Shown here piece by piece: positions 52,936 to 61,653 of a stretch of DNA of 64,000 bases (positions are counted from its first letter, which is position 1; each line of letters begins with the position of its first letter). The translations under genes were made by a program, and so were the position numbers. The stretch is from a bacterium (lineage in GTDB: Bacteria > Actinomycetota > Aquicultoria > Aquicultorales > Aquicultoraceae): positions 62,001 through 126,000 of the forward strand of contig CADDYS010000001.1 of the NCBI GenBank assembly GCA_902810715.1. Direction: 5' to 3'. The notes under the pieces were generated by a model. The model was not told where the DNA came from. It saw nothing but the letters and a program-made list of their open reading frames with translations, and searched no databases.

Positions 52936-53310
52936 ATGAGTGACATAGACAAAGTAGAGTTGGGTATACCGGCGAGAAAAGAATACGCGAGATTGCTGAG
53001 GCTTGCGGTGGCTGGTATCGGGAGCAGGATGAACTTTAATTTCGATTGCTTGGAAGATTTGAAAATAGGCCTGGAGGAGGCCTATCTTTTAGCGCTCAGC
53101 GACCCCAAGCAACAAAATTTTAATGTTATATTTGAAATTTATTACGATCGTTTAGAGGTTTTGGTTACAGGATTGGGCACAATTGAAACTTTAGAGGAAG
53201 AACAAAGCCAGAGATTCGGATTTTCGATTTTGAACTCGGTTATGGACAAAGTTGAATGGATTAAAAGTAACGGAACCAGGAATCTTCGCATGGTTAAAAA
53301 CATCCAATAG
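52936..53310 (+). CDS. RsbW-like anti-sigma factor with degenerate ATP site
   Basis: A 124-residue protein of the RsbW/SpoIIAB GHKL fold: helix EYARLLRLAVAGIGSR, N-box region EDLKIGLEEAYLLAL (40-54), G1-like VTGLG (77-81) and a final helix GFSILNSVMDKVEW. The N-box Asn is replaced by Leu52, and the Asp of the DxGxG motif by Val77. It may therefore bind its sigma factor without acting as a kinase. It lies 20 bp before a SigB-type sigma gene, which is the expected partner. Confidence 0.78.
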   Translation: MSDIDKVELGIPARKEYARLLRLAVAGIGSRMNFNFDCLEDLKIGLEEAYLLALSDPKQQNFNVIFEIYYDRLEVLVTGLGTIETLEEEQSQRFGFSILNSVMDKVEWIKSNGTRNLRMVKNIQ

Positions 53311-53330
53311 CAAGAGGGGGCAAATTAATT

Positions 53331-54125
53331 TTGGCCGCGCATGCAAGAAAGAAGAAAAATAGTAAAACTTTAGCCTGGGATAAAGATAGGACTTTAGAAC
53401 TTTTTAAAGAATATAAAAAAACTAAGTCACCTGAATTAAGGGACGAACTCGTTGCAATGTATATCAACCTTGTTGAATATCTTGCCCGGCGTTTTAAAAA
53501 TAGAGGAGAGCCGATCGAGGATCTTATCCAGGTTGGGACAATCGGGCTTATAAAAGCAATCGACCGTTTTGATGTAAAGCGAGCGGTCGAGTTTACAACA
53601 TATGCAACTCCAACTATAGTCGGGGAGATTAAGCGCTATTTTAGAGACAAGGGATGGGCGGTAAAAGTCCCAAGAAGGCTTCAGGAGTTAAGCCTATTTG
53701 TAACACAGGCGATGAACACGCTAACCCAAAATCTAAAAAGATCCCCGACTATTGCTGAAATAGCCGAACATATAGGAATAACGACAGAGCAAGTAATCGA
53801 GGCGATGGAGACCAGCGAGGCCTATAGTTTTGTCTCGCTGGACCGAGATTTATCGTCTGACTCAGATGATAGTTTTTCACTTTTAGAGTATATTGGAGAA
53901 GACGATAAAGAACTAATCGGGATCGAGGACCGAACAACACTTGCCGAGGCGTTATCTAAGCTAAGCAAGCAGGAACAGAGGATACTCTATCTGAGGTTCT
54001 TTCGTGGCCTGACTCAAACGGAGATTGCACAGCAGCTCGGCATATCACAGATGCATGTATCAAGGCTGTTGAGGCGAACGCTTGAAGTCTTGCGCGAGAG
54101 GATGCTTCAGGACCGAGGAGCTTAA
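53331..54125 (+). CDS. SigB/SigF-type alternative sigma factor
   Basis: A 264-residue group 3 sigma-70 factor. Region 2 (YINLVEYLARRFKNRGEPIEDLIQVGTIGLIKAIDRFD), region 3 (SLFVTQAMNTLTQNLKRSPTIAEIAEHIGI) and region 4 with its HTH (LTQTEIAQQLGISQMHVSRLLRRTL) are complete. The layout fits general-stress or sporulation-type SigB/F/G. TTG 53331 has AGAGGGGG about 10 nt upstream. It follows an RsbW-like gene, so it is probably held inactive by partner binding. Confidence 0.92.
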   Translation: MAAHARKKKNSKTLAWDKDRTLELFKEYKKTKSPELRDELVAMYINLVEYLARRFKNRGEPIEDLIQVGTIGLIKAIDRFDVKRAVEFTTYATPTIVGEIKRYFRDKGWAVKVPRRLQELSLFVTQAMNTLTQNLKRSPTIAEIAEHIGITTEQVIEAMETSEAYSFVSLDRDLSSDSDDSFSLLEYIGEDDKELIGIEDRTTLAEALSKLSKQEQRILYLRFFRGLTQTEIAQQLGISQMHVSRLLRRTLEVLRERMLQDRGA

Positions 54126-54127
54126 AG

Positions 54128-55225
54128 TTGAAAAAGCAAGAGGGAATTGAGCGCGTACAGCATCTAGGTATTATAGCCTGGGCATGGGTAGGTGTCATAG
54201 CGCTGCTAAGCATAATAGTATTTGCGCTATACAGCATACATACGGTACTCATGCCTTTTCTTTATGCACTGCTCTTTGTTTATATCTTGCGCCCTGTAGT
54301 AAACTTTCTCGACGACAGGGGGGTCCCAAGAATCATCGCGCTCTTATTGTCCTATCTAGGGCTGCTGGCGATTATGACACTTTTAGCCATGTATGTCGGC
54401 CCAATCCTTTACAGAGAAACCTACGGCTTCATAAACAAACTCCCCGAATACGTCACAGTTACAAACGGTTATGTAGAAGATTTTATGCGGGCGCACCCGT
54501 TCTTGAAGGGCGACCAGGCGACCCAGTTCTTAACCGGCTTTGGGGACTCATTTAAGTCATTTCTGCAAAAAATAGCCGAATCCATCCCGACAATGACTGC
54601 AAGCATCTTCGGCGGCTTTATAAATATGATTCTTGCCCCGGTTATCGCCTTTTATATCCTGAAGGACTACGAGGCGATTAGAGCGACGGTCAGCGACATG
54701 ATTCCTAAGAAGCACCAGGCTGAGGGAATGCAGATTATAAAAAAGATAGACTGTGTGGTCGGCGGGTTTATAAAAGGGCAGGCGCTTGTTGCCTTGAGTG
54801 TCGCGGTTCTGTGTGGCGTTGCGCTGTACGCCCTTGGAGTGGATTACGCAATACTTCTTGGTTTTATGATCGGTATTTTTAATGTAATCCCCTATCTGGG
54901 GCCTATCATCGGCGGTGTACCGGCGGTTATAATTGCTCTGGGGACATCTTGGCAATTAGCCGTTATAGTTATTGTCGTGTTGCTAACCGTGCAACAGATT
55001 GATAGTATCTTTATATCACCCCGCATTATGAGTAGCCAGGTGGATCTGCACCCGGCGCTTGTTATATTCGCCCTCCTGGTGGGAGGGACCTTGTTAGGAT
55101 TTATTGGGATGCTTATAGCTATCCCGCTTGCCGCGGTAGGCAAAGCTCTCTACCTGCATTTTAGAGAGCGCAATAACGGTGTAGAAGAGCCCGATGTCTG
55201 CGACCTGGAGGCGACAAAGGTTTGA
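54128..55225 (+). CDS. AI-2E family transporter (PerM-like)
   Basis: A 365-residue membrane protein with about eight helices and the family motif region LGVDYAILLGFMIGIFNVIPYLGPIIGG (about 238-265). Proteins of this family include the TqsA autoinducer exporter and sodium/proton antiporters; substrate cannot be inferred. TTG 54128 starts 2 bp after the sigma gene, so translation is probably coupled. alaS begins 7 bp after its stop. Confidence 0.87.
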   Translation: MKKQEGIERVQHLGIIAWAWVGVIALLSIIVFALYSIHTVLMPFLYALLFVYILRPVVNFLDDRGVPRIIALLLSYLGLLAIMTLLAMYVGPILYRETYGFINKLPEYVTVTNGYVEDFMRAHPFLKGDQATQFLTGFGDSFKSFLQKIAESIPTMTASIFGGFINMILAPVIAFYILKDYEAIRATVSDMIPKKHQAEGMQIIKKIDCVVGGFIKGQALVALSVAVLCGVALYALGVDYAILLGFMIGIFNVIPYLGPIIGGVPAVIIALGTSWQLAVIVIVVLLTVQQIDSIFISPRIMSSQVDLHPALVIFALLVGGTLLGFIGMLIAIPLAAVGKALYLHFRERNNGVEEPDVCDLEATKV

Positions 55226-55232
55226 TGGCGCA

Positions 55233-57872
55233 ATGGAGAGGTTAAGCTCAACTGATATAAGACGAAAGTTTACAACGTTTTTCCAGACAAAGGGACACAA
55301 GGTATTACCCAGTTCTTCGCTTGTGCCCGATGACCCCACGCTTCTTCTGACTGCAGCCGGTATGGTGCAATTTAAGCCGATATTTTTGGGTGAAAAGAAG
55401 GTGGACTTTAAACGGGCCACAACCGTTCAGAAATGCCTGAGGACAACCGATATCGAAAATGTCGGGAAGACCGCAAGACATCACACATTTTTTGAGATGC
55501 TTGGGAACTTCTCATTCGGCGACTACTTCAAGAAAGAGGCAATAACCTGGGCGTGGGAGTTTGTAACCCAGCACCTCGATCTGCCGCTTGAGAACCTATA
55601 CGCAACCATCTATGAAGACGACGACGAGGCGTTTGAAATCTGGCGAAACGAAATTGGCCTTGAGCCAGAGAGAATCTTTCGCATGGGCGAGGATAACTTC
55701 TGGTCTGCGGGTCCTACCGGGCCTTGCGGCCCAAGCTCTGAGATAATGTACGACCTGGGGCCGGATTTTGGTTGCGGCAAACCAACGTGTACCGTCGGTT
55801 GCGATTGCGACCGCTACCTTGAAATTTGGAATCTGGTCTTTATGCAGTATAACCGAGATGAAAACGGGGACCTTCACCCGCTTCCGAAAAGAAACATAGA
55901 CACCGGAGCGGGGCTTGAGCGTATCGCTAGAATACTTCAGGGGGCGAGGTCGAACTTTGAGACCGATGTCCTTTATCCCATAATTGAAAAAGTAACCCAG
56001 ATTGCCGGGGTCGCTTACGGGGTTAACCCGGAGCGCGACGTATCGGTTAAAGTAGTTGCAGACCACTCAAGAGCGGTAACGTTTCTTATAAACGACGGCG
56101 TTTTGCCGTCAAACGAGGGACGCGGCTATGTCTTAAGAAGGCTTCTGCGAAGGGCGGTCCTTCACGCAAGGCTGCTTGGTGTGGAAGAGCCGTTTATCAA
56201 CCGGGTTATAGAGTCGGTAATCGAGACGATGAAGAGCGCGTATCCGGAGCTTATTGATAACAGCGCGTTTATCAACAGAATCGCGGGGCACGAAGAGAAG
56301 CGGTTCATGGAAACGCTTAAGCAAGGTTTAAATATATTGGACCAGGCGGTAGCTTTGGCGCAAAGCGAAAGTAAAGACGTCCTTGCCGGTGATTTTGTGT
56401 TTCGCTTGTACGACACGTTTGGGTTCCCGCTCGAACTCACAATCGAGATTGCCGAGGACCATGGCCTCGGCGTAGACGAGTCGTTTTTCCAGACCTTGAT
56501 GGAGGAGCAGAGGGAGCGTGCAAGGGCCTCGTGGGCCGGCGAGCGCGAACTTCGCCATCTTGAAATATACCAGGAGATAAACGAAGAATTCGGAAAATCA
56601 GAGTTTGTTGGATATGAGGTTAATGAGGTCCAGGCCACCATCAAGGCGATAGTAAAGAATAACGTTATCGTTACCGCGGCCACAGCGGGCGATGAAGTTG
56701 AGGTATTTCTTAACCGCACACCGTTTTATGCAGAAAAAGGCGGACAAGTCGGAGACAAAGGGCTTATCGAGACGGATACAGGCCTCGTTGAGATTTTTGA
56801 TGCGCAGGAGCCTTTAGAAGGCGTCAATATCCATTTGGGAAAAGTTAAGTCGGGGAGAATCGCGATCGACCAGACGGCAAGGGCTGTAATTGAGCCCGGC
56901 CGCCGTCAGGCCATAAGAAGAAACCATACCGCAACACATCTCTTGCAGTGGGCCTTGAGGCGCATTCTTGGAGACCATGTTAAGCAAGCAGGGTCTTTGG
57001 TCGAGCCGGAGCGGCTCCGCTTTGATTTAACCCACTTTGCGCCGGTTACAAAGGACCAGTTAAAACAAGTCGAAAAGCTTGTAAACGAGAAAATATTTGA
57101 AAATAACCCGGTGCGCTCATTTGTAACCTCATACGACTTTGCGCGTGAAACTGGGGCAACCGCCCTTTTCGATCAGAAATACGGCGAGTTTGTGAGGCTT
57201 GTTGAGGTAGGCAACTTCAGCAAGGAGCTCTGTGGCGGTACGCATGTCGGCAACACCAGCGAGATAGGACTGTTCAAGATAACCGGTGAGAGCAGCATCG
57301 GCGCAAACACCCGCCGTATTGAAGCGGTTACCAACGGCACGGCGCTTGATTATATGCGCAGGGAAGAGGATGAGCTTTTAGAGGCCGCGAACATACTAAA
57401 AGCCGACCCCGGACAGGTTGCCGAGAAAGTGCAGGGGCTTCTGCAGGCCAACAAGCAGCTTGCACAGCAGCTTGAATCCGCCAAGAAAAAACTCGTAAAG
57501 GAAAATGTCGGCGAGATATTATCTGAAGCGAAACCCGTTAACGGGACGAAGGTCATAATAAAACAGGTTGAGGCGGCCGATATGGACAGCCTGCGCTCCT
57601 ACGCAGACCTCTTAAGGGAAAAGGCCGGAACGGCTGTATTATTGCTTGCAAGCACTATAGATAATAGGGTCATGCTAATCGCCGCGGCAACGCCCGATAT
57701 GGTCAAAGCCGGCTTTAATGCCGGCAACCTTATAAAAAAAGTGGCCCCGCTTGTAGGTGGCGGCGGTGGAGGAAGACCCGATATTGCGCAGGCGGGTGGC
57801 AAAGAGCCGAAAGGTGTTCCAAAAGCGCTTGAAGAGGCCTGGAAAGAGATACAGGGGATGCTGAAGAAATAA
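55233..57872 (+). CDS. alaS: Alanyl-tRNA synthetase
   Basis: An 879-residue class II synthetase. The catalytic core includes FFQTKGHKVLPSSSLVPDDPTLLLTAAGM with motif 2 downstream. The editing domain has HxxxH as HTATH (HLLQW) and the CGGTHV zinc/editing motif. A C-terminal DHHA1 domain with GGGGGGRPDIAQAGG ends the protein. ATG 55233 is chosen because MERLSSTDIRRKF is the family start; the upstream frame is inside the transporter gene. ruvX starts 3 bp after it. Confidence 0.95.
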   Translation: MERLSSTDIRRKFTTFFQTKGHKVLPSSSLVPDDPTLLLTAAGMVQFKPIFLGEKKVDFKRATTVQKCLRTTDIENVGKTARHHTFFEMLGNFSFGDYFKKEAITWAWEFVTQHLDLPLENLYATIYEDDDEAFEIWRNEIGLEPERIFRMGEDNFWSAGPTGPCGPSSEIMYDLGPDFGCGKPTCTVGCDCDRYLEIWNLVFMQYNRDENGDLHPLPKRNIDTGAGLERIARILQGARSNFETDVLYPIIEKVTQIAGVAYGVNPERDVSVKVVADHSRAVTFLINDGVLPSNEGRGYVLRRLLRRAVLHARLLGVEEPFINRVIESVIETMKSAYPELIDNSAFINRIAGHEEKRFMETLKQGLNILDQAVALAQSESKDVLAGDFVFRLYDTFGFPLELTIEIAEDHGLGVDESFFQTLMEEQRERARASWAGERELRHLEIYQEINEEFGKSEFVGYEVNEVQATIKAIVKNNVIVTAATAGDEVEVFLNRTPFYAEKGGQVGDKGLIETDTGLVEIFDAQEPLEGVNIHLGKVKSGRIAIDQTARAVIEPGRRQAIRRNHTATHLLQWALRRILGDHVKQAGSLVEPERLRFDLTHFAPVTKDQLKQVEKLVNEKIFENNPVRSFVTSYDFARETGATALFDQKYGEFVRLVEVGNFSKELCGGTHVGNTSEIGLFKITGESSIGANTRRIEAVTNGTALDYMRREEDELLEAANILKADPGQVAEKVQGLLQANKQLAQQLESAKKKLVKENVGEILSEAKPVNGTKVIIKQVEAADMDSLRSYADLLREKAGTAVLLLASTIDNRVMLIAAATPDMVKAGFNAGNLIKKVAPLVGGGGGGRPDIAQAGGKEPKGVPKALEEAWKEIQGMLKK

Positions 57873-57875
57873 ATC

Positions 57876-58295
57876 ATGAGAATACTAGGGCTTGATTTTG
57901 GTTTGCGGCGTATTGGGGTTGCGATATCTGACCCGACAGGGAGTATGGCGCTGCCTTTGACTGTAATTGAGAAACTAAATGAGGATATTGAGATAGAGAA
58001 AATATCACATCTAGTTGGTGAATACGGCGTTGGTGAGGTCGTGGTAGGTTTACCAATTTCTTTGACCGGACAAATAGGCCCCCAGGCACAAGTCGTTTTA
58101 GAATACGTAGAAAAGCTAAGAGCAGGGTTGGGAGTTCCCGTCACAACATGGGATGAAAGACTAACAACAGCAGTTGCGGAGCGCGCTTTAGCCGAGTCGG
58201 AAGTAAAGCGCGGCCGCAAGAAAGAAATTGTAGATAAAGTTGCAGCAGCGATCATATTGCAGAGCTATATAGACTCAAGGAAATCGGGGGGTTAG
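57876..58295 (+). CDS. ruvX: RuvX/YqgF RNase H-fold nuclease
   Basis: A 139-residue protein with the RNase H-like active-site layout: LGLDFGLRRIGVAISDP at the start, VVGLPISLTG in the middle and WDERLTTAVAER near 105-116. It is linked to 16S rRNA 5' processing and Holliday-junction resolution. It starts 3 bp after alaS and precedes mltG, the standard alaS-ruvX-mltG order. Confidence 0.94.
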   Translation: MRILGLDFGLRRIGVAISDPTGSMALPLTVIEKLNEDIEIEKISHLVGEYGVGEVVVGLPISLTGQIGPQAQVVLEYVEKLRAGLGVPVTTWDERLTTAVAERALAESEVKRGRKKEIVDKVAAAIILQSYIDSRKSGG

Positions 58296-58297
58296 CC

Positions 58298-59410
58298 GTA
58301 GAGAAGCGGGGAAAGCACGCAGCAAAACAAGGTATATCGGATATCATCAAGGGAGCAATTGCCGCTATTTCGCTAATCGTATTGATAAGCTTAATATCCT
58401 TTATCGGCTTCATCGCTTGGAAAAGCTTTATCGAGAAGGAAAATATACCGCAAAGACCGGTGAAGGTCCGAATCGAAAAAGGAATGAACGCCGGGCAGAT
58501 AGGCAATCTTCTCCAGGATAAAAAGGTCATTAAAAACGCCCTAGTGTTCAAACTAATTGTCAGAAGACGGGGTGTCGAGGCCGAGTTTAAGCCCGGTGAG
58601 TACGAGTTTAAGACCGGTATGGATTATAACCAGGTTATACAGAAGCTCGTCGAAGGGCCTCCGATAACATATTATGAAATCACGCAACCCGAGGGCTGGA
58701 CGGCAAAGCAGATTGCCGCGCGTATCGACACCATCGCCAAGATAAACGAGGACGAGTACTTGGGGATTGTCGAACAGGGCCAGGCGGGCTTAGATTATCC
58801 TTTCTTGAAAAACAACGGCTCGAATACCAACAGCCTTGAGGGATATCTTTTCCCCAAAACATACAGGATAAAGAAGGGCACGAACGCACAGCAGTTTGTA
58901 AATTTGCAGCTTGCCGAGTTCCAAGAGCAAACCGCAAATTTGAACTGGGCAAATGCGCAGACGCTCGGCAGGACACCATATGAGATAATAATCGTTGCGT
59001 CGCTGATCGAAAGAGAAAGCAAGGTCGATGAGGAAAGGCCGATCGTTGCCTCGGTAATATACAACCGCTTGAAAAAGGGAATGTTGCTTCAGATCGACGC
59101 AACAGTTCAATACGCGCTGCCCCAGTGGAAAGACAGACTAACCTACGAGGACCTCAAGATCGACTCCCCATATAATACCTATAAACATGCAGGTCTACCG
59201 CCCGGGCCGATTTGTAACCCCGGCCTTGCTGCAATCCAGGCGGCCCTGAACCCGGCTACCAGCGATTATTTATATTATGTACTCGCGCCGGATAACTCAG
59301 GCAGGCACACATTTACCAGGACGTATGATGAGTTCCTAAAGGCCGCAAACCAGTATCACCAAAGCCAAAAGAGCCAGAACAACAGCGGTACAGCACAACA
59401 GCAGAACTAG
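58298..59410 (+). CDS. mltG: Endolytic murein transglycosylase MltG
   Basis: A membrane-anchored enzyme that cuts nascent glycan strands. The N-terminal membrane helix (codons 58352-58420, GAIAAISLIVLISLIS) is followed by a LysM-like region (VRIEKGMNAGQIGNLL) and the catalytic domain with Glu in ASLIERES, then VASVIYNRL and GLPPGPICNPG. There is no ATG, GTG or TTG in frame upstream of the helix before the stop at 58235. The first TTG, 58382, would delete most of the helix. GGGGGG ends 7 nt before GTA at 58298, which I take as the most likely start position, whether non-canonical or a GTG misread. Confidence 0.85.
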   Translation, partial: VEKRGKHAAKQGISDIIKGAIAAISLIVLISLISFIGFIAWKSFIEKENIPQRPVKVRIEKGMNAGQIGNLLQDKKVIKNALVFKLIVRRRGVEAEFKPGEYEFKTGMDYNQVIQKLVEGPPITYYEITQPEGWTAKQIAARIDTIAKINEDEYLGIVEQGQAGLDYPFLKNNGSNTNSLEGYLFPKTYRIKKGTNAQQFVNLQLAEFQEQTANLNWANAQTLGRTPYEIIIVASLIERESKVDEERPIVASVIYNRLKKGMLLQIDATVQYALPQWKDRLTYEDLKIDSPYNTYKHAGLPPGPICNPGLAAIQAALNPATSDYLYYVLAPDNSGRHTFTRTYDEFLKAANQYHQSQKSQNNSGTAQQQN

Positions 59411-59421
59411 TTCTCTGTCAA

Positions 59422-59498
59422 TGTAGTTGCCCGATTTATCAGGCGCGGAGTTGCATAATCCACCGGGCCAAAGAAGCTCCATAAATAGAGCAACTACA
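59422..59498. repeat. TGTAGTTGC element (copy 2, with insertion)
   Basis: Ends tgtagttgc (59422-59430) and gcaactaca (59490-59498). It equals the inner unit at 18353-18405 except for a 24-bp insertion (gcggagttgcataatccacc region) and a few substitutions. It lies between the convergent genes mltG and the flavin oxidoreductase. Confidence 0.8.
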
Positions 59499-59529
59499 AT
59501 ACCTTAATTATGTGTCGTTGCACTGTTCT

Positions 59530-60522
59530 CTACTCAAGCCCAAGATCGGTGGCGGCCGTCTTCGGCCAGTTTGCGTCTTTTAGCAGCGCCCTACCGATAG
59601 CGACAAGGTCGGCGTCCCCGTCCCTTATAATATCGTCGGCAAGCTCGCCGGTGGTTATTAGACCAACGGTAATAACCGGCACATCGATTGCTTTTTTAAT
59701 CCTGGCCGCCTGCGGGACGAATTGGCCCGGAATCATGTCCGGCGGTCTGGAACCGATGAGACCCCCCGAGACATCAACTACTTTTATTCCTGCGTTTACG
59801 ATTAGTCGCGCTATCTCAACGCCGTCTTCAATGGTTATGCCGCCTTCAATCATGTCATCCGCCCCCAACCTGTAGAGAAGGGTGTACTCGGGGCCAACCG
59901 TGTCGCGGACTTCCTGGATAACCTCGATAGGAAAGCGCATCCTGCCGGCCATATCCAGGCCGTACTCGTCATTTCGTTTGTTGGTAAGCGGCGAGGCGAA
60001 CTGGTTTAGCAAAAAACCGTGCGCACCGTGTATCTCAACACCGTCAAAGCCCGCCTCTTTGGCCCTTCTTGCCGCCGAGGCGAACGCATGCTCAATTTCA
60101 AGAATCTCAACTGTTGAGAGTTCACGCGGCACCTCACCCCCGGTGGGTAGCGAAACTGCCGATGCGGAGACCGGTTGCTCGCCGATGGCATCGGTTGTCG
60201 TCCGCGACCCCGCGTGATTTAACTGCAAGATACAAGGTACGCCCTCTGCATGGATTGCGTCTGCAAGCTGTCTAAAGCCGGAGACGAGATCGTCTTTGTA
60301 AAGGCCAAGCTGGTGTGGAGAGAACCGTCCGTTCGGCATGACAAAGGTGTGCTCGATGATTATTAAACCGACCCCGCCCCGCGCCCGCTCGACGTAGTGA
60401 TCAATGATCCAATCACTAACACCGTCCTCCGGCGTTGCTCTGTTTGTCTCCATCGGCGGCATAACAATTCTGTTTTTCAGGTTAAGGCCGTCAATTTCTA
60501 TCGGACTAAAAAGACCCGGCAT
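59530..60522 (-). CDS. NADH:flavin oxidoreductase, Old Yellow Enzyme family
   Basis: A 330-residue TIM-barrel flavoenzyme. It has LKNRIVMPPMETNRA near the N-terminus, QLNHAGSRT, the active-site region EIHGAHGFLLNQFASPLTNKR, and the C-terminal FMN-phosphate site GLITTGELADDIIRDGDADLVAIGRALL. Members reduce activated C=C bonds, often of unknown natural substrate. The start at 60522 has AGGAGG 8 nt upstream; ten further in-frame codons lie in GAGCT repeat DNA. It is convergent with mltG. Confidence 0.9.
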   Translation of the reverse strand: MPGLFSPIEIDGLNLKNRIVMPPMETNRATPEDGVSDWIIDHYVERARGGVGLIIIEHTFVMPNGRFSPHQLGLYKDDLVSGFRQLADAIHAEGVPCILQLNHAGSRTTTDAIGEQPVSASAVSLPTGGEVPRELSTVEILEIEHAFASAARRAKEAGFDGVEIHGAHGFLLNQFASPLTNKRNDEYGLDMAGRMRFPIEVIQEVRDTVGPEYTLLYRLGADDMIEGGITIEDGVEIARLIVNAGIKVVDVSGGLIGSRPPDMIPGQFVPQAARIKKAIDVPVITVGLITTGELADDIIRDGDADLVAIGRALLKDANWPKTAATDLGLE

Positions 60523-60526
60523 ATAA

Positions 60527-60560
60527 TACCTCCTTATTAGCTCAAAGCTCAAAGCTTATA
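60527..60560 (-). repeat. GAGCT-rich repeat abutting a ribosome-binding site (copy 3)
   Basis: Read on the minus strand: agctttgagctttgagctaat, two bases, then GGAGG of the flavin oxidoreductase gene. The closing word gagctaat-NN-GGAGG equals that upstream of the ACT-domain and yraN genes. Confidence 0.65.
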
Positions 60561-60643
60561 GTAGCATAGGGCTTTAGCTGAAGAACAAACCTTCTTAACA
60601 ATATCTAACTGTTCAAGAGAGATGGTGTCAAGCTTTAAGAGTA

Positions 60644-60671
60644 TTGCTAAAGTGCTAATAAGGTGTATTAT
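60644..60671 (+). promoter_or_regulatory. Possible promoter of the ECF-type sigma gene
   Basis: TTGCTA (60644-60649), 16-bp spacer, TATTAT (60666-60671) overlapping tataat (60671-60676). Confidence 0.35.
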
Positions 60672-60747
60672 ATAATTAAGAGATGAAGAGGGAACCTTTA
60701 CTTAAGCACGCAAGAAAAAGCCTAATATACATCATGAGAGTGTTCAC

Positions 60748-61464
60748 ATGGAAAGGTCATCGGGGAGCCAAGATTTAATTTGCCCACTCTCGCAGGCAGA
60801 AGAAGGGAGCAACTTCTGCTCCCAAGATCGATGTCGTCCCAGCAATGCGAAAATAGAGGGATGCCTTTATTTAAGTGCGCTCAAAAAGTTCGGTTTTGAA
60901 CCAAAAGGCAGAGATTCGCCTGATTCTCTATTATCGCAAGGCTATAATTTTAGAGCCATCTATCAAAAACACTACGGTCGAGTTTACTCTTTAAACTACA
61001 ATATACTAAAGAATAAAGAAGACGCCGAAGACCTTACCCAGGAGACCTTTATACGTGCCTATAATAATCTAACGAAGATAGATCCGCATGTACCTATTTT
61101 TGCCTGGTTATGCCGTGTGGCGACAAATCTTTGCATAGACAGGTTGCGTAAAACAAAAGACCTGACATTTATGCATCTTGATACCTGTATTACTTCATAC
61201 GTTCTCGAGCGGCAGATCGCTAATTTTATTGATGCTATGGATATAGGGCGAGAACTTGAAATGAAGGAAAACTTTAAGCTTGTTAACCAGGCCCTAGAAG
61301 AATTATCTCCGAACTATTATCGAGTATTAATGCTGCGTATCTGTGAGGGGCTAAATTCAAAAGAGGTTGCCAAGATATTAAATAAAACGGTCTCCGGTGT
61401 GGATACGCTGCTTTTTCACGCTAAAAAGAAGTTCAAAAGTCTTTACAAACAGTTAGTCGAATAG
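60748..61464 (+). CDS. ECF-type RNA polymerase sigma factor with N-terminal cysteine cluster
   Basis: A 238-residue sigma factor. Region 2 (YNFRAIYQKHYGRVYSLNYNILKNKEDAEDLTQETFIRAYNNL, about 65-110) and region 4 with its HTH (LNSKEVAKILNKTVSGVDTLLFHAKKKF, about 205-232) are clear. The first 60 residues are unusual and carry four cysteines (C12, C24, C29, C39), which suggests a zinc or Fe-S sensing element. The ATG at 60748 has a poor ribosome-binding site. It lies 189 bp ahead of the multiheme cytochrome gene, which may be its target. Confidence 0.85.
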   Translation: MERSSGSQDLICPLSQAEEGSNFCSQDRCRPSNAKIEGCLYLSALKKFGFEPKGRDSPDSLLSQGYNFRAIYQKHYGRVYSLNYNILKNKEDAEDLTQETFIRAYNNLTKIDPHVPIFAWLCRVATNLCIDRLRKTKDLTFMHLDTCITSYVLERQIANFIDAMDIGRELEMKENFKLVNQALEELSPNYYRVLMLRICEGLNSKEVAKILNKTVSGVDTLLFHAKKKFKSLYKQLVE

Positions 61465-61583
61465 ACAAACCTCGAATTAAATATCGAAAAATTCACCACG
61501 CAAAAGTTTATTAAAAGTTAAAAAATTGCCAATTATAGTGAAAGATTTCACTAATCGCTACGTCCTAATATACGTAGGGGTAT

Positions 61584-61646
61584 GGTGTAACTTTTAACAC
61601 CTCCTTATCAAGAAATTCCTTACATATTCTAAATAGAGAGGAGGTG
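61584..61646 (+). promoter_or_regulatory. Switch-like leader: ribosome-binding-site-sequestering hairpin
   Basis: CACCTCCT (61598-61605) is fully complementary to AGGAGGTG (61639-61646), the ribosome-binding site of the cytochrome gene, with a 33-nt loop. The same ACACC (61597-61601) can instead pair with GGTGT (61584-61588). The two pairings exclude each other, as in a translational switch. The complementarity is seen directly; regulation is inference. Confidence 0.45.
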
Positions 61647-61653
61647 AAAACTT

